Positions 43,257 to 52,366 are shown, numbered from the stretch's first letter. The stretch: DNA of 64,000 nucleotides from Kribbella sp. VKM Ac-2568 (GCF_004345365.1 NZ_SLVF01000012.1:248001-312000); one strand, 5' to 3'. Notes: generated by a model from the sequence alone, not told the origin. Translations and numbers: made by a program.

Positions 43257-44411
43257 ATGAACGCTGCGCGGCAGGACGTGGGCCGGAACCGGGGTGACTC
43301 GGCCGACCTGCTGCTGCCGTTGTGGCGGGCCCTGGTGGTCTTCAGGGTGATCACCTACGGCTTCGCCGTCTTCGGGGTGTGGACCCGCTGGGACGGCATC
43401 CGCAACCCCACCGGCGCGGTGATCCAACTGGTGGTGATGGGTCTGTGGACGGTGATCGCCTCCATCGGGTACAGCCGGCACTGGGGACGCCGCAACACCC
43501 GGCTGGCCTTCGCCGACCTGATCGTCACCATCGGCTGCATGTACATGACTTTGCTGGCCCAGCCGCTGGTCGACATCCGTGGCGGCGCCTCCGTCCTCAC
43601 CTCGGTCTGGGCGGCCGGGCCGGTGCTCGCGCTGGCGATCTCCCGCGGCCGCGACGGGGGACTGCTCGGCGCCGCGGCCGTCAGTCTCGCGCTGCTTTCC
43701 CTCCGCGGGTTCGACAACGTGTCGAAGGTCCTGAGCAACGTTCAACTGCTGCTGGTCGCGGGCCTGGTCGTCGGGTACGCCGCGACCACGATGCGGCGCG
43801 CCAACGCCAGGTTGCGGGAGGCGATCGCCGCCGAGAGCGCCACGGCCGAGCGACTCCGCCTCAGCCGGTCGATCCACGACGGAGTACTGCAGGTGCTCGC
43901 GCAGGTGCAGCGGCGGGGCACCGCGATCGGTGGGGAGGCGGTGGAGCTCGCCGCCCTGGCCGCCGAGCAGGAGGTTGCCCTGCGCACCCTGATGGCCTCC
44001 CGCCCGGTCAGCGGCGACCGCGGCCGGATCGACCTGTGCATGCTGTTGTTGCCGCTGGCAACCCCCCGGGTGGACGTGGTGGTGCCTGCTCAGCAAGTGC
44101 TGCTGCCGACCGCGACGGCGACCGAACTGGTTGCCGCGGTCAAGGAAGCGTTGAGTAACGTGGACAAGCACGCGGGCCCGGAGGCCCGCTGCTGGGTGGT
44201 GGTCGAGGATCTCGGTGGCGAGGTGCTGCTCTCCGTCCGCGACGACGGCTCCGGTACGACGCCCGACCAGCTGCTGCGGGCGGGATCCGACGGGCATCTC
44301 GGGGTGAGCCAGTCGATCCGCGGCCGGATCACCGATCTCGGCGGCAGCGTCACGGTCCGGACGGCTCCGGGCGAAGGTACCGAGTGGGAGATGAAGGTGA
44401 CCACTGCATGA
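43257..44411 (+). CDS. MacS-like DUF5931-type membrane histidine kinase
   Basis: 384 residues. Five or six membrane helices (about 20-180) are followed by a HisKA_3 dimerisation segment LRLSRSIHDGVLQVL with phospho-acceptor H207, and a GHKL ATPase domain (EALSNVDKHAG N-box, DDGSGTTPDQ, GHLGVSQSI). This matches actinobacterial MacS-type kinases, which have an integral-membrane sensor and no large external domain. The stimulus is probably membrane-related. The stop overlaps the response-regulator start (ATGA). The 238-bp gap to the divergent M6 protease could hold both promoters. Confidence 0.88.
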   Translation: MNAARQDVGRNRGDSADLLLPLWRALVVFRVITYGFAVFGVWTRWDGIRNPTGAVIQLVVMGLWTVIASIGYSRHWGRRNTRLAFADLIVTIGCMYMTLLAQPLVDIRGGASVLTSVWAAGPVLALAISRGRDGGLLGAAAVSLALLSLRGFDNVSKVLSNVQLLLVAGLVVGYAATTMRRANARLREAIAAESATAERLRLSRSIHDGVLQVLAQVQRRGTAIGGEAVELAALAAEQEVALRTLMASRPVSGDRGRIDLCMLLLPLATPRVDVVVPAQQVLLPTATATELVAAVKEALSNVDKHAGPEARCWVVVEDLGGEVLLSVRDDGSGTTPDQLLRAGSDGHLGVSQSIRGRITDLGGSVTVRTAPGEGTEWEMKVTTA

Positions 44412-45049
44412 CGACACGGGTGATGATCGTCGACGACCATCCGATGTGGCGCGAGGGCGTCGCGCGGGACCTCGGCAGTCGCGGGTACGACGTCTGCGCG
44501 ACCGCGGCGGACGTGGCTGGCGGCATCCGGATCGCCAAGGCGACCAGGCCGGACGTGGTGGTGATGGACCTCCAGCTCGGCGACGGCTCGGGCGTCGACG
44601 CCACCCGCGAGATCACCGCCGCGCTGCCGGACACCCGGGTTCTGGTGTTGTCGGCCAGCGCGGAGCAGGCCGACGTACTGGCCGCCGTGAAGAACGGTGC
44701 CTCCGGCTACTTGGTGAAGTCGGCGTCCCTGGACGAGTTCGACGACGCAGTACGGCGTACTGCGGAAGGCGACGCCGTGTTCAGCGCAGGGCTGGCCGGG
44801 TTGCTCCTGGGGGAGTACAGGCGGCTCGGAGCTGGGCCGGAGGTGCCGCAGCTCACCGAGCGGGAGACAGAGGTACTGCGGCTGGTGGCTCGTGGTCTGA
44901 CGGCCAGGCAGATCGCCACCAGGTTGGTGTTGTCCCACCGGACCGTCGAGAACCACGTGCAGAACACCCTGCGGAAACTACAGCTCCACAACCGTGCGGA
45001 ACTCGTCCGCTACGCCATCGAGCACGGGATCGACACGAGCGAGCAGTAG
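44408..45049 (+). CDS. NarL/LuxR-family response regulator paired with the MacS-like kinase
   Basis: 213 residues. The receiver has MIVDDHP, the phospho-Asp D54 in VVMDLQLGDG, and VLSAS and SASGYLVKS-like (GASGYLVKS) switch residues. The C-terminal LuxR helix-turn-helix is LTERETEVLRLVARGLTARQ with VLSHRTVENHV. It is translationally coupled to the kinase gene, so the two form one two-component system. Targets are unknown. Confidence 0.9.
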   Translation: MTTRVMIVDDHPMWREGVARDLGSRGYDVCATAADVAGGIRIAKATRPDVVVMDLQLGDGSGVDATREITAALPDTRVLVLSASAEQADVLAAVKNGASGYLVKSASLDEFDDAVRRTAEGDAVFSAGLAGLLLGEYRRLGAGPEVPQLTERETEVLRLVARGLTARQIATRLVLSHRTVENHVQNTLRKLQLHNRAELVRYAIEHGIDTSEQ

Positions 45050-45166
45050 CTAGAGGCCGTTGCTCTAGAGGCCGTTGCTGTAGAGCAGGCGGTTCACCGG
45101 GGCGCCGGTGGTGCCGCCGCTGGCCACGTTCGGGGTCGCGTTGGTCTCGATGTGCGACTTGTGCCC
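45050..45166 (-). pseudogene. C-terminal remnant of an S8 (subtilisin-like) peptidase
   Basis: Reading the minus strand gives HIETNATPNVASGGTTGAP then VNRLLYSNGL and a stop, the typical extreme C-terminus of secreted actinobacterial S8 peptidases (NATPNV...PNRLLY). The rest of the roughly 400-residue enzyme is missing; upstream codons are unrelated. The last five codons with the stop are tandemly duplicated as a 15-bp repeat (45051-45065 and 45066-45080). It is cut off between the response-regulator stop and the secDF promoter region. Confidence 0.6.
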
Positions 45167-45324
45167 TGACAACCGGTGCAGGCTTGTACGACGGGTTGCC
45201 GCCGCCGCTCGCGGGGGACGACCCGGGGCTTGTGTTCGTTCGTACACTGAGCCTTTCCACTTCCAGTGGTCTGCTCTGTGTCACGACATCCGCACAGCGG
45301 GTGCCCACCTTCCGGAGGAAGTCA

Positions 45325-47625
45325 GTGAACCGGTCGTCCCTGGTCCGCGCGTTGTTCGCGTTCCTCATCCTCGCGGCGTCGACGTACACCGTGCTGACCG
45401 CCAAGCCCGAGCTGGGCCTGGACCTGCGCGGTGGCACCCAGATCGTGCTCGAGGCGAGCGATTCGCCCACGGTGAAGGCGAACCAGGAGACCACCGACAA
45501 GGCGCTCGAGGTACTGCGCCGCCGGATCGACGCGCTCGGTGTCAGTGAGCCGAGCGTGACCCGCCAGGGCGAGCGCCGGATCATCGTCGAGCTGCCCGGC
45601 GTGCAGGACCCGCGCGAGGCGGCGAAGGTGATCGGCAAGACCGCCCAGCTGACCTTCCACCAGGTGCTCGACCAGGTCGCGCAGAAGCCCGCCAAGCCGG
45701 CCGCGGGGGAGCTGTACCTGCCCAGCGACGACGGCGCCGGCCTGCTGCGGCTCGCCAAGCCCGCGATGACCGGTGAGAAGGTCAGCGGCGCCGACGGCCT
45801 GATCGATCCCGCGCAGGCGGCACAGGGCTGGTTCGTCCAGATGGACTTCAAGGACGACGGCGGCAAGATCTGGGCCGACATCACCGGCAAGGCCGCGTGT
45901 GAGCCGGTCGGGTCGCCGCAGCGGCGGGTCGCGATCGTGCTCGACAACGAGGTGATCACCGCACCGCAGGTCGACCCGAACGGCGGCAGCCAGCTCTGCA
46001 ACATCGGCATCGGCGGCGGCACCAGCACGATCACCGGCTCCTTCACCGAGGAGGAGGCCAAGGACCTGGCCGCGCTGATCGAGGGCGGCTCGCTGCCGGT
46101 CCCGGTCCAGGTCATCGACCAGCGGGTGGTCGGGCCCTCGCTGGGCAAGGACGCGATCCAGGCGAGCGCGCTGGCCGGCATCATCGGCGTCGCGCTGACC
46201 GCCCTGTTCATCACCATCGTGTACCGCCTCGTCGGCCTGATGGCCGTCTTCGGCCTGGTCGCCTACGCGGGCCTGTCGTACGCCGCGCTGACCGCGCTCG
46301 GGGCCACCCTGACCCTGCCGGGTCTGGCCGGTTTCGTGCTCGCGATCGGGATGGCGGTGGACGCCAACGTGCTGGTCTTCGAACGAGCACGTGAGGACTA
46401 CATCGGGGGCCGGACCGACGGGCTGCGCCGTTCCCTGCGCAGCGGGTTCCAGAACGCGCTGTCCGCGATCGCCGACTCCAACGTCACCACCCTGCTCGCG
46501 GCCGGACTCCTGTTCTTCCTGGCGGCCGGTCCGGTCCGGGGCTTCGGTGTCACGTTGAGCATCGGTGTGCTCGCCTCGATGCTGTCGGCGCTGGTCGTCA
46601 CCCGGGTGCTGGCCGAGTTCGCCGTCTCCCGGAAGTTCGTGCTGAACCATCCGGGCATCAGCGGGATCGCCGGTCACGGCCGGGTCCGGACCTGGCTGGA
46701 GGCCAAGCGGCCGGCGTTGATGAAGCACAGCCGGCGCTGGCTGATCATCACCGCCGTCGCGATCGTCGTCAGCCTCGCCGGCGTCGGGATCCGCGGTCTC
46801 AACCTCGGCATCGAGTTCACCGGCGGGCGGCTGCTCGAGGTGAGCACCGCGCAGCAGATCACCCCGGACCAGGCCCGCGCGGCGGTCGCCGAGGCGGGGT
46901 ACCCGAACGCGGTGGTGCAGGCCTCCGGCACCGACGACATCACCGTCCGGACCGGCACGATCAGCGACGACGAGGCCGAGAAGATCCGCGAGTCGATCTC
47001 CCGGATCGGTGGCGGCACCGAACTGATCCGCAACGAGAGCATCGGCCCGTCGCTCGGCAGTGAACTGCGCGACAAGGCGCTGATCGCGCTGGGAGTCGCG
47101 CTGCTGGCCCAGTTGGCGTACCTCGCGGTGCGCTTCCGCTGGACCTTCGGCGCGGGTGCCGTGCTGGCGCTGCTGCAGAACGTCGCGGTGGTGGTCGGCG
47201 TGTTCGCCTGGACCGGCAAGCCGGTCGACGGCATCTTCCTCGCGGCGATGCTGACGATCATCGGTTACACGGTGAACGACTCGGTGGTGGTGTTCGACCG
47301 GATCCGCGAGACCCGGAACGCCCGGTCCACCGAGGCACTCGGGCCGGTGGTCGACACCGCGATCGTGAACGTGCTGCCCCGGACCATCAACACCGGTATC
47401 AGCACGCTCTTCATCCTCGCCGCGCTGCTGTTCCTCGGCGGTGACTCGCTGGGCGACTTCGCCCTGGCGCTGCTGCTCGGCATCCTGGTCGGCACCTACT
47501 CCTCCAACCTGACCGCGGCCCCGCTGCTGGTCGAGCTGGAGAAGCGCTATCCGGCCCCGCCACCCCGCCCGAAGGTCAAGCAACGGGACAGGGACGCCGA
47601 ACCCGACCGCGGCGCCGTCGTCTAG
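45325..47625 (+). CDS. secDF: Fused protein-export subunit SecDF
   Basis: 766 residues from a GTG at 45325 behind GGAGGA. The SecD half has LDLRGGTQIVLEA, the P1 head domain, and helices with GMAVDANVLVFERAREDY. The SecF half restarts near residue 475 with LGIEFTGGRLLEV and carries TIIGYTVNDSVVVFDRIRE. Twelve helices are expected in total. SecDF uses proton flow to pull translocating proteins outward. Fusion into one chain is typical of Bacillus, while actinobacteria usually have separate secD and secF next to yajC and ruvB; none of those genes is here, so this may be a second copy. Confidence 0.9.
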   Translation: MNRSSLVRALFAFLILAASTYTVLTAKPELGLDLRGGTQIVLEASDSPTVKANQETTDKALEVLRRRIDALGVSEPSVTRQGERRIIVELPGVQDPREAAKVIGKTAQLTFHQVLDQVAQKPAKPAAGELYLPSDDGAGLLRLAKPAMTGEKVSGADGLIDPAQAAQGWFVQMDFKDDGGKIWADITGKAACEPVGSPQRRVAIVLDNEVITAPQVDPNGGSQLCNIGIGGGTSTITGSFTEEEAKDLAALIEGGSLPVPVQVIDQRVVGPSLGKDAIQASALAGIIGVALTALFITIVYRLVGLMAVFGLVAYAGLSYAALTALGATLTLPGLAGFVLAIGMAVDANVLVFERAREDYIGGRTDGLRRSLRSGFQNALSAIADSNVTTLLAAGLLFFLAAGPVRGFGVTLSIGVLASMLSALVVTRVLAEFAVSRKFVLNHPGISGIAGHGRVRTWLEAKRPALMKHSRRWLIITAVAIVVSLAGVGIRGLNLGIEFTGGRLLEVSTAQQITPDQARAAVAEAGYPNAVVQASGTDDITVRTGTISDDEAEKIRESISRIGGGTELIRNESIGPSLGSELRDKALIALGVALLAQLAYLAVRFRWTFGAGAVLALLQNVAVVVGVFAWTGKPVDGIFLAAMLTIIGYTVNDSVVVFDRIRETRNARSTEALGPVVDTAIVNVLPRTINTGISTLFILAALLFLGGDSLGDFALALLLGILVGTYSSNLTAAPLLVELEKRYPAPPPRPKVKQRDRDAEPDRGAVV

Positions 47626-47776
47626 AACGCCACCTTGTGGGCCTCACTCCTTCCGAGGGGTGGGGCCACAGACTTTCACCTCGTCGGGAGGAGCGCGCGT
47701 CGTACCAGAAGCGGCTTGTCCACAGGGTCGGGGCCCGTCGCCGAAAACTGTCCCCGAACCCGGCTAGGGTGATGCG

Positions 47777-49768
47777 GTGGGTGTCGAGGTGCGGGAACTG
47801 CTGGAGGCCGCGGTCTCCGGGATCGGTGGTCAGACGCGTCCGGGTCAGGTCGAGATGGCCGAGGCGGTGAACGGGTCCATGCACGACGGATCCCACCTCC
47901 TGGTCCAGGCCGGCACCGGCACGGGGAAGTCGCTCGGCTACCTGGTGCCGGCGTTGATCCACGCGGTCGAGGAGCGCCGGGTCGTCGTCTCCACCGCCAC
48001 GTTGACGCTGCAGTCGCAGCTGGTCGACCGCGACGTACCGGCCCTGCTCGACGCCACGGAGAAGCTGCTGCCACGGCGTCCGTCGTACGCGATCCAGAAG
48101 GGCCGGAACAACTACGCCTGCCTGCACCGGATCCGCGAAGGCGCGCCGGACGACGACGGCATGCTGATCGACGTGCCGCCGGCCGGCCCGATCGGCCAGC
48201 AGGTGCTCGAGCTGCGCGACTGGGCCGAGCAGCAACTGCTCGACGGTGAGGCTGGCGACCGCGACCACGCGCCGTCCCACCAGTACCAGGCCTGGCAGCA
48301 GGTGGCGATCGCCGCGCGCGAGTGCCTCGGCGCGCAGAAGTGCCCGTACGGCGAGGAGTGCTTCGCCGAGAAGGCCAAGGAGCAGGCGCGCAAGGCCGAC
48401 ATCGTCATCACCAACCACGCCCTGCTGTCGATCGACGCCTTCGAGAACCGCACGGTGCTGCCCGAGCACGACGTGGTCATCGTCGACGAGGCGCACGAGC
48501 TCCCGGCCCGGGTCACCGGCGCGGCCGGCGACGAGCTCTCGCCGCAGATGGTCGAGCGCGCCGCCAAACGCGCCCGCCGGTTCGTCGACGACGACAAGGC
48601 CGATGACCTGATCGACGCCTCCGACGCGTTGCGCGCCGCCCTGGAGGAGACCCGCGAGGGCCGGATCGAGGCGTCCAACGGGGTGGTGCTCGAGGCGGCG
48701 GCGCTGGTCCGGGACGCCGCCCGCGGGATCTACTCCGACCTGAACAAGAAGTCCGACGACAAGGACGACGACCCGGACGGCGCCAAGCGGCAGTCGAAGG
48801 GCGCGGTCAAGGAGATCTTCGACGTCGCCGAGCGGGTGGCCGCGCTGAGCGATCTCGACGTGGTCTGGATGGTCGACCGGGACCGGTTCGGCCGCGAACT
48901 GCGGATCGCGCCGCTCACCGTCGCCGGGCTGCTCCGCGAACTGGTGCTGAAGGACCGGACCGTCGTGCTCACCTCGGCGACGCTCACGCTCGGCGGCGAC
49001 TTCGACGCGATCGCGCGGCAGGTCGGCCTGCGCCCGGCCGACAAGCTCGATGGCGACGACGAGATGCCCGAGGTTGACGACGAGTCCGAGACCGGCCCGC
49101 TGCCGTGGCGCGGGCTCGACGTCGGCTCGCCCTTCGAGTACGAGAAGCAGGGCATCCTGTACGTCGCCAAGCACCTTCCGCCGCCGCATCGCGACGGGCT
49201 CGGCAAGAAGCAGTTCGAGGAGATCGTCGACCTGATCACGGCCGCGGGTGGCCGCACGCTCGGGTTGTTCTCGTCCCGCCGGGCGGCCGAGGCGGCGACG
49301 GCTGCCGTCCGCGAGGCAACCGACCTGAAGGTGCTGTGCCAGGGTGACGCGCAACTGGGGGAGTTGTCGCGCGAGTTCGTGGAGGACCCGGAGACCTCGC
49401 TGTTCGGGACGCTCTCGCTCTGGCAGGGCATCGACGTACCGGGCTCGACCTGCAACCTGGTGATCATCGACCGGGTGCCGTTCCCGCGACCGGACGAGCC
49501 GCTGATGGCCGCCCGGCAGCGAGCCGTGGACGAGGCAGGCGGGAACGGGTTCATGGCCGTCGCCGCGACCCACGCCGCGTTGCTGCTCGCGCAGGGGACC
49601 GGTCGTCTGATCCGCCGGACCACCGATCGCGGCGTGGTGGCGATCCTCGACCCGCGCATCGTCACCGCCCGGTACGGCGGCTACCTGCGCGCCTCCTTGC
49701 CGCCGATGTGGCCGACAGCCGATCGTGAGAAGGTGCTCGGCGCCTTGAAGAGACTCCAGGACTCGTGA
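47777..49768 (+). CDS. DinG/XPD-family ATP-dependent DNA helicase
   Basis: 663 residues from a GTG at 47777 with TAGGG upstream. Walker A is AGTGTGKSLGY (45-55) and the DEAH box is IVDEAHE near 237. Four cysteines at C115 and about C182, C188 and C193 (AQKCPYGEEC) have the spacing of the iron-sulfur cluster of DinG/XPD helicases. C-terminal motifs are GTLSLWQGIDVPG and GTGRLIRR. It should unwind 5' to 3' on forked DNA or R-loops. No SOS box was found in its upstream 150 bp. It is translationally coupled to the ligase gene. Confidence 0.9.
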   Translation: MGVEVRELLEAAVSGIGGQTRPGQVEMAEAVNGSMHDGSHLLVQAGTGTGKSLGYLVPALIHAVEERRVVVSTATLTLQSQLVDRDVPALLDATEKLLPRRPSYAIQKGRNNYACLHRIREGAPDDDGMLIDVPPAGPIGQQVLELRDWAEQQLLDGEAGDRDHAPSHQYQAWQQVAIAARECLGAQKCPYGEECFAEKAKEQARKADIVITNHALLSIDAFENRTVLPEHDVVIVDEAHELPARVTGAAGDELSPQMVERAAKRARRFVDDDKADDLIDASDALRAALEETREGRIEASNGVVLEAAALVRDAARGIYSDLNKKSDDKDDDPDGAKRQSKGAVKEIFDVAERVAALSDLDVVWMVDRDRFGRELRIAPLTVAGLLRELVLKDRTVVLTSATLTLGGDFDAIARQVGLRPADKLDGDDEMPEVDDESETGPLPWRGLDVGSPFEYEKQGILYVAKHLPPPHRDGLGKKQFEEIVDLITAAGGRTLGLFSSRRAAEAATAAVREATDLKVLCQGDAQLGELSREFVEDPETSLFGTLSLWQGIDVPGSTCNLVIIDRVPFPRPDEPLMAARQRAVDEAGGNGFMAVAATHAALLLAQGTGRLIRRTTDRGVVAILDPRIVTARYGGYLRASLPPMWPTADREKVLGALKRLQDS

Positions 49769-50736
49769 GTCCCGCGTCCGGTCCCCCGGTGCTGCCGATG
49801 ATGGCGGCGGTCGGCCCGATGCCGTCCGGGGCGGACTGGTCGTACGAGATGAAGTGGGACGGCATCCGGGTGATCGCCGAGGTCGACGAAGGCGTCTGCC
49901 GGCTCTGGTCGAGGAACAGCCGCGACGTGTCTGGCGGTTACCCCGAGCTGCTCGGCCTGGCGAACGCGCCGGGCCTGGTGCTGCCCGCAGTACTGGACGG
50001 GGAGATCGTCACGCTCGACGAGAACGGGGCACCGTCGTTCGGGCTGTTGCAGCGGCGGATGCACGTGCGCGATCCGCGACACCTCGCGCAGTTGATCAAC
50101 CAGGTGCCTGTTTCAGTGCGGGTTTTCGACGTGCTCACCTTCGACGGAAAGTCGTTGCTGGACGCAACCTACGACGATCGGCGCGGACTGCTGGACTCGC
50201 TCGACATCGGGGATCCGTTCTGGGAGGTGCCACCGGCGTACGCGGACGGTGACGAGGCGCTCGAACTGTCGGCGTCGACCGGTCTCGAAGGCGTGGTGGC
50301 CAAGCGGCGCAGATCCCGCTACCTGCCAGGGAAACGCAGCCACGACTGGGTGAAGGTGAAGCCCATCCAGACGCGTGATGTGATCCTGTGTGGCTGGCAT
50401 CCGGGGGAGGGGAACCGGGCCGGGCGGATCGGCTCGCTCTACTGCGGCGCTTACACCGAGCCCGGCGGCGAACTCGTTCTGATCGGCAAGGTCGGCTCAG
50501 GTCTGGACTTCGCAATGCTCGAGGTCCTCAGCGCGGAACTGGCCGCCCTCGAGATCGACCGACCACCGTTCGACGCCTCCTCGGTCCCCACCCCGGACCG
50601 CCGCGCCGCGCACTGGCTCGACCCACTCCTGGTCGCCGAAGTCGCCTTCTCCGGTTGGGCCGGCGACGGCCGCCTTCGCCACCCGGTCTGGCGTGGCCTC
50701 CGCCTGGACATCGACCCGGAATCAGTGGTTCTCTGA
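49765..50736 (+). CDS. ATP-dependent DNA ligase (LigC/LigD ligase-domain type)
   Basis: 323 residues from a GTG overlapping the helicase stop (GTGA). Nucleotidyltransferase motif I is EMKWDGIRV with the adenylated K29. Motif III-like VFDVLTFDGK, motif IV EGVVAKRR and motif V WVKVKP follow, then an OB-fold (GSLYCGAYTEPGG, VAFSGWAGDGRLRHPVW). It is a minimal ligase without the polymerase or nuclease domains of LigD and without a neighbouring Ku. Coupling to a DinG-type helicase suggests a repair role. Confidence 0.9.
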   Translation: MSPASGPPVLPMMAAVGPMPSGADWSYEMKWDGIRVIAEVDEGVCRLWSRNSRDVSGGYPELLGLANAPGLVLPAVLDGEIVTLDENGAPSFGLLQRRMHVRDPRHLAQLINQVPVSVRVFDVLTFDGKSLLDATYDDRRGLLDSLDIGDPFWEVPPAYADGDEALELSASTGLEGVVAKRRRSRYLPGKRSHDWVKVKPIQTRDVILCGWHPGEGNRAGRIGSLYCGAYTEPGGELVLIGKVGSGLDFAMLEVLSAELAALEIDRPPFDASSVPTPDRRAAHWLDPLLVAEVAFSGWAGDGRLRHPVWRGLRLDIDPESVVL

Positions 50737-50845
50737 CCTGCCCATCAGTCAGGACCAAACGCCAAAGACCAACCCAGAGAGAAATGCGCCAAGAGGGAAA
50801 TGCGTTCTGCCTCACTTGCCCATGGTGAGATCTACCGCTGGCTGA

Positions 50846-50874
50846 CTGAGACAGTGATTCACGGTGTGTCTCAG
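50846..50874 (-). terminator. Inverted repeat CTGAGACA/TGTCTCAG downstream of the glutathione peroxidase gene
   Basis: Eight-base perfect arms are separated by 13 nt (which contain GTG-ATT-CAC). It begins 40 nt past the peroxidase stop in the leftward direction. It could terminate that gene. The half-sites equal those of the mimR/mimA palindrome but with different spacing. Confidence 0.45.
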
Positions 50875-50913
50875 CAAATCGGGCAACGATTCCACCTGCC
50901 GTGGGCAGAACGG

Positions 50914-51426
50914 TCAATCGTTCGATTCCCGCCGGCTCGGCGCTGGAACCGCGAGAGCAGCCTCGATCTTGTCCGCGAGTTTCTCCGGCGTGTGGGTCGG
51001 CGCATACCGCGCGATCACGCTACCGTCGCGTGCGATCAGGAACTTGGTGAAGTTCCACTTGATCCGCCCGCCGAGAAGGCCGCCCTGCTCTCGCTTCAGC
51101 CAGTTGAACAGCGGAAGCGTCCGGGAGCCGTTGACGTCGATCTTGGCGAACATCGGGAACGTCACGTGATAGAGCGTCGAACAGAAGTTCGCGATCTCGT
51201 TCTCGTCGCCTGGCTCCTGGTGGCCGAACTGGTCGCAGGGAAAGCCGAGCACCGAGAAGCCCTGTTTGCGGTACGTCTTGTACAGCTTCTGGAGCCCGGA
51301 GTACTGCGGTGTCTGGCTGCACTGCGAGGCCGTGTTCACCACCAGGAGCACCTGGTCGCGGAAGTCGGCAAGAGACTGTTCATTGCCTTCGATCCGGGTG
51401 GCGCTGAAGTCATAGACAGTCGTCAT
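50914..51426 (-). CDS. Glutathione peroxidase-family thiol peroxidase
   Basis: 170 residues from the ATG at 51426 (MTTVYDFSA). The peroxidatic residue is C36 in NTASQCSQTPQY, a cysteine rather than selenocysteine. GFPCDQFGHQEPG contributes the catalytic Gln and a probable resolving-type Cys (C64), and KWNFTKFL the Trp and Asn. Bacterial Cys-type members mostly use thioredoxin or mycoredoxin rather than glutathione, which actinobacteria lack. It reduces peroxides in the cytoplasm. It is downstream of, and on the same strand as, lexA. Confidence 0.92.
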   Translation of the reverse strand: MTTVYDFSATRIEGNEQSLADFRDQVLLVVNTASQCSQTPQYSGLQKLYKTYRKQGFSVLGFPCDQFGHQEPGDENEIANFCSTLYHVTFPMFAKIDVNGSRTLPLFNWLKREQGGLLGGRIKWNFTKFLIARDGSVIARYAPTHTPEKLADKIEAALAVPAPSRRESND

Positions 51427-51475
51427 AGTCTCAATCCTGACATGACACGCCCGACTCCGCTCGCCGTCTGCGATG

Positions 51476-52249
51476 TCAGACACGCCGCAGAACTGTTACG
51501 ACCTTCCCGAGAATCGTCGCGTCCTTGCCGTCGATCGGCTCGAAAGCGGGGTTGTGCGGCAGCAGCAGAATCTGGTTCGAGGTCTTCTTGAACGTCTTCA
51601 CGGTAGCCTCGCCGTCGATCATGGCAGCGACGATGTCACCGTTGTCAGCGGTCTGCTGCTGGCGCACCACGACCCAGTCGCCGTCGCAGATCGCGGCCTC
51701 GATCATCGACTCACCCTTGACCTTCAGCATGAACAAGGTGCCTTCGCCAACCATTGCCCTGGGCAACGGGAAGACCTCCTCGATGTCCTGCTCCGCAAGG
51801 ATCGGGCCACCGGCGGCGATCCGGCCGACCACCGGAACGTAGGCGGCGGCCGGGTGCGCGTCACCGGCACCCGTCTCGTCGTACGACGTCTGCCGGACGG
51901 CGCCGAGGGAGCTGCGCCGGGCCGCGTCGGCGACCTCGCCGGGGTAGCGGACCTCGATGGCGCGCGGGCGGTTCGGGTCGCGGCGGAGCAGGCCCTTCTG
52001 CTCGAGCACGCGCAACTGGTGCGACACCGAGGAGGAACTCGTCAGGCCGACCTTCTCGCCGATCTCCCGCATCGAGGGCGGGTAGCCACGGCTGTCGACC
52101 GAGTCGCGGATGACGTCGAGGACACGCCGCTGGCGAGGCGTCAGGCCGGTCGCGTCGGCCGGGCCGTCGGGTAGCTCGGACACGGTCTTGTCGGAGACCT
52201 TCGCAGTGGTGCGATCGTCCTTGCTGGAACCGCTCGGCGTCCTGGCCAT
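51476..52249 (-). CDS. lexA: SOS repressor LexA
   Basis: 257 residues from the ATG at 52249 behind GAGGAG; longer starts (to 52345) run into the SOS box, so they are rejected. The winged helix (about 35-100; LTPRQRRVLDVI, REIGEKVGLTSSSSVSHQL) is followed by the self-cleavage site A146-G147 in RIAAGGPI, nucleophile S181 in KGESM and K218 in ATVKTF. RecA filaments trigger its cleavage, relieving repression of repair genes. The lexA-LysM divergent pair matches lexA-Rv2719c in mycobacteria. Confidence 0.95.
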   Translation of the reverse strand: MARTPSGSSKDDRTTAKVSDKTVSELPDGPADATGLTPRQRRVLDVIRDSVDSRGYPPSMREIGEKVGLTSSSSVSHQLRVLEQKGLLRRDPNRPRAIEVRYPGEVADAARRSSLGAVRQTSYDETGAGDAHPAAAYVPVVGRIAAGGPILAEQDIEEVFPLPRAMVGEGTLFMLKVKGESMIEAAICDGDWVVVRQQQTADNGDIVAAMIDGEATVKTFKKTSNQILLLPHNPAFEPIDGKDATILGKVVTVLRRV

Positions 52250-52338
52250 CGGTGGCAACTCCTCGGGTCGGGCCGGCGGTCGGGCACCGGCCTTGCTTTG
52301 TCGACTGAGAAGACCGTAGACCGAATCCTGAGATTCTT

Positions 52339-52352
52339 CAAACATCTGTTCG
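52339..52352. promoter_or_regulatory. SOS box upstream of lexA
   Basis: CAAACATCTGTTCG, read on the minus strand as CGAACAGATGTTTG, fits the actinobacterial LexA consensus CGAACRNRYGTTYG at every position. It is 90 bp upstream of the lexA start. Confidence 0.9.
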
Positions 52353-52366
52353 AAGGCGTGTCGGTT

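Noticed and set aside
45322..47583. 753-codon minus-strand open frame antisense to secDF
   Set aside because: Antisense shadow of SecDF, Gly/Arg/Asp/Gln-rich with no domain.
47576..49573. 665-codon minus-strand open frame antisense to the DinG-type helicase
   Set aside because: Shadow of a confidently assigned helicase.
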